Shown piece by piece: positions 6,400 to 7,457 of a stretch of DNA of 7,457 bases. Numbering within the stretch: the stretch's first letter is position 1; each line of letters starts with the position of its first letter. The stretch comes from Spirochaetota bacterium (lineage in GTDB: Bacteria > Spirochaetota > UBA4802 > UB4802), in NCBI GenBank assembly GCA_018399855.1, contig JAGYNX010000092.1, forward strand, positions 1 through 7,457, given 5' to 3'. The notes under the pieces were generated by a model. That model saw only the letters and a program-made list of their open reading frames with translations. It was not told the origin of the DNA and made no database searches. The position numbers and the translations under genes were made by a program.

Positions 6400-7244
6400 A
6401 TGATAAACGAAAAAACTTTACACCGGATGAAATAGAGAAACTGCAGCCAACCGAGAAAGTGGGATTGCTTGCCACCATAAATCCTGATGGACAGCCCCAC
6501 GTTTCACTTATCACCTCCCTGCAGCCGGCAAGTGAGGCACAGATGGTGTTTGGCCAGTTCTCCGAGGGACTGTCCAAGCAGTACATACAGAAGAATCCTA
6601 AAACGGGTTTTTTGCTGATGACCCTTGACCGCTCCATGTGGAGGGGAAAGGCTGACTACACCCATCTCAGAAAAGAGGGCCCCGAGTACGAGATGTTCAA
6701 CGAGAAGCCCATGTTCAGGTACAACACCTACTTCGGGGTGAACACGGTATATTATTTTGATCTTCTTGAAGTGGGACAGAAGGAAGGCCTCCCCATGGGA
6801 CGCATAATAGGTTCGGCACTGGCCACGAAAATGGCCAGGGGCGGTGCGGGCAGAAAAAGCGAAAAGGTCATATTGAATCATATGGCAGAAGAGATGTTCA
6901 ACATGCTTGATTCCCTGAAATTTATTTCATGGGTGGGGGGGGACGGGTATCCCGTCATCGTGCCGGTAATACAATGCCAGGCCGCCGACACAACCAGGCT
7001 TGCCTTCTCTCCCGGCGCATACGGCGATGAACTGCTGCAGATACCTGAAGGCAAAGAGGTGGCGGTATTCGCCATGACCATGCAGATGGAAGACGTACTG
7101 GTAAGGGGCGTCTTCAACGGGTACAGCCGTCACCGCGGCGTGAAACTGGGCACCATCGACATCAACTGGGTATACAACTCAATGCCCCCCGTACACGGCC
7201 AGGTCTACCCCGAGGTGCCGTTGGAGGCCGTCACTGAATTCTAG
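6396..7244 (+). CDS. FMN-binding split-barrel protein (pyridoxamine 5'-phosphate oxidase-like), two barrel-like halves
   Basis: The 282-residue protein looks like a flavin-binding split-barrel protein. The first half opens with V-G-L-L-A-T-I-N-P-D-G-Q-P-H-V-S (22-37), the typical strand-turn-strand start of the pyridoxamine-phosphate-oxidase fold. It continues with a Q-Y-I-x-K-N-P-K helix-strand region (62-69). A second similar unit, F-I-S-W-V-G-G-D-G-Y-P-V-I-V-P-V (176-191), suggests a duplicated barrel about 150 residues later. The halves are joined by a helical linker (about 140-174) with a Gly/Arg/Lys-rich patch at 148-154. There is no signal peptide or membrane segment, so it is cytoplasmic. 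It overlaps the activase by 4 bases and is the last gene of the GRE operon. Possible roles are reductase, flavin or heme binding, or protection of the oxygen-sensitive GRE. True pyridoxine oxidase activity is unlikely given the divergent length and context. Fold call is fairly sure; function is unknown. Confidence 0.8.
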   Translation: MNDKRKNFTPDEIEKLQPTEKVGLLATINPDGQPHVSLITSLQPASEAQMVFGQFSEGLSKQYIQKNPKTGFLLMTLDRSMWRGKADYTHLRKEGPEYEMFNEKPMFRYNTYFGVNTVYYFDLLEVGQKEGLPMGRIIGSALATKMARGGAGRKSEKVILNHMAEEMFNMLDSLKFISWVGGDGYPVIVPVIQCQAADTTRLAFSPGAYGDELLQIPEGKEVAVFAMTMQMEDVLVRGVFNGYSRHRGVKLGTIDINWVYNSMPPVHGQVYPEVPLEAVTEF

Positions 7245-7256
7245 CTTTAAGGATTT

Positions 7257-7408
7257 ACCACAGAGGCACAGAGATACAGAGAAAGGATTTTTTATGTCTG
7301 TCTTTATGGTGTATTGCAGCTTTATGGTTAACTGTTTAACCTTTCAGTTTTCATGATATGCAACCAGACAATCATATTCCCCCCTCTGTACCTCTGCGCC
7401 TCTGTGGT
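7257..7408. repeat. Large imperfect inverted repeat with 8-base-periodic arms
   Basis: The left arm (7257-7281) and right arm (7384-7408) are 25 bases each and reverse-complementary except for two positions. They flank a 102-base AT-rich centre. The left arm is itself periodic, with ACAGAG repeated three times at 8-base spacing (ACAGAGGC, ACAGAGAT, ACAGAGAA). The right arm keeps the same layout with one unit changed to GCAGAG. I recall ACCACAGAGGCACAGAG-like sequences as common dispersed intergenic repeats in many environmental bacteria, but cannot check copy number here. The centre encodes no convincing protein. It may be a non-autonomous mobile element or an intergenic palindromic repeat, and could also act as a transcript end for the operon. 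Confidence 0.8.
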
Positions 7409-7409
7409 T

Positions 7410-7457
7410 CTATTCCCTGAAGTTTACAGGTTTCCCAACCAGGAATGCGTCGTCGGG
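7410..7457 (-). CDS. Possible C-terminal end of a convergent gene (partial, weak)
   Basis: On the minus strand a frame open from the window edge encodes P-D-D-A-F-L-V-G-K-P-V-N-F-R-E and then stops at TAG (7412-7410), right beside the inverted repeat. The residues look protein-like and the position would make the repeat an element between convergent genes. Fifteen codons are too few to be sure, and no family can be named. Confidence 0.25.
   Translation of the reverse strand, partial: PDDAFLVGKPVNFRE

Noticed and set aside
7326..7341. GGTTAA/TTAACC hairpin with a 4-base loop followed by a T-containing stretch, considered as the operon terminator.
   Set aside because: The stem is short and AT-rich and the following T run is interrupted; too weak to call on its own.

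Overview
The window holds six genes that all read rightwards, tightly packed, with roughly 50% GC. A 213-base gene-poor stretch closes it. The content is a glycyl radical enzyme (GRE), its radical-SAM activase with two extra [4Fe-4S] cluster motifs, and a Cys-type sulfatase with a twin-arginine signal. This points to an anaerobic Gram-negative bacterium. The sequence alone does not fix the phylum; a sulfate-reducer-like, spirochaete or similar sediment or gut anaerobe would all fit.

Layout. Positions 14-553 encode a small membrane protein of unknown family that may begin upstream of the window. Positions 596-2011 encode a Tat-exported S1-type sulfatase. Positions 2021-2064 carry a sigma70-type promoter interlocked with a palindromic GntR/FadR-type operator. 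Positions 2080-7244 form an operon of four genes: a GntR/FCD regulator, a GRE of unassigned substrate, its activating enzyme, and an FMN-binding split-barrel (pyridoxamine-phosphate-oxidase-like) protein with two barrel-like halves. Three start codons were moved inward from the longest frames because a strong ribosome binding site sits before the inner ATG. For the regulator, the promoter position also rules out the longer start.

How the genes may work together. The regulator most likely represses its own promoter and therefore the whole downstream operon, with release by a small ligand; FCD-domain regulators usually bind carboxylates. The activase installs the glycyl radical on Gly812 of the GRE, which relays it to Cys453. 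The GRE active-site stretch (GCLENT) and glycyl loop (RVTGYNAYF) do not look like those of choline lyase or glycerol/propanediol dehydratase. From memory they look closest to arylacetate-decarboxylase-type GREs, but this is a hypothesis. The flavin-binding protein is translationally coupled to the activase and could be an accessory or redox partner. The sulfatase lies just upstream with no terminator in between and could release the GRE substrate, or its precursor, from a sulfate ester in the periplasm.

The right end carries a large imperfect inverted repeat built from 8-base ACAGAG-containing units. Beyond it are a few codons that may be the end of a convergent gene.
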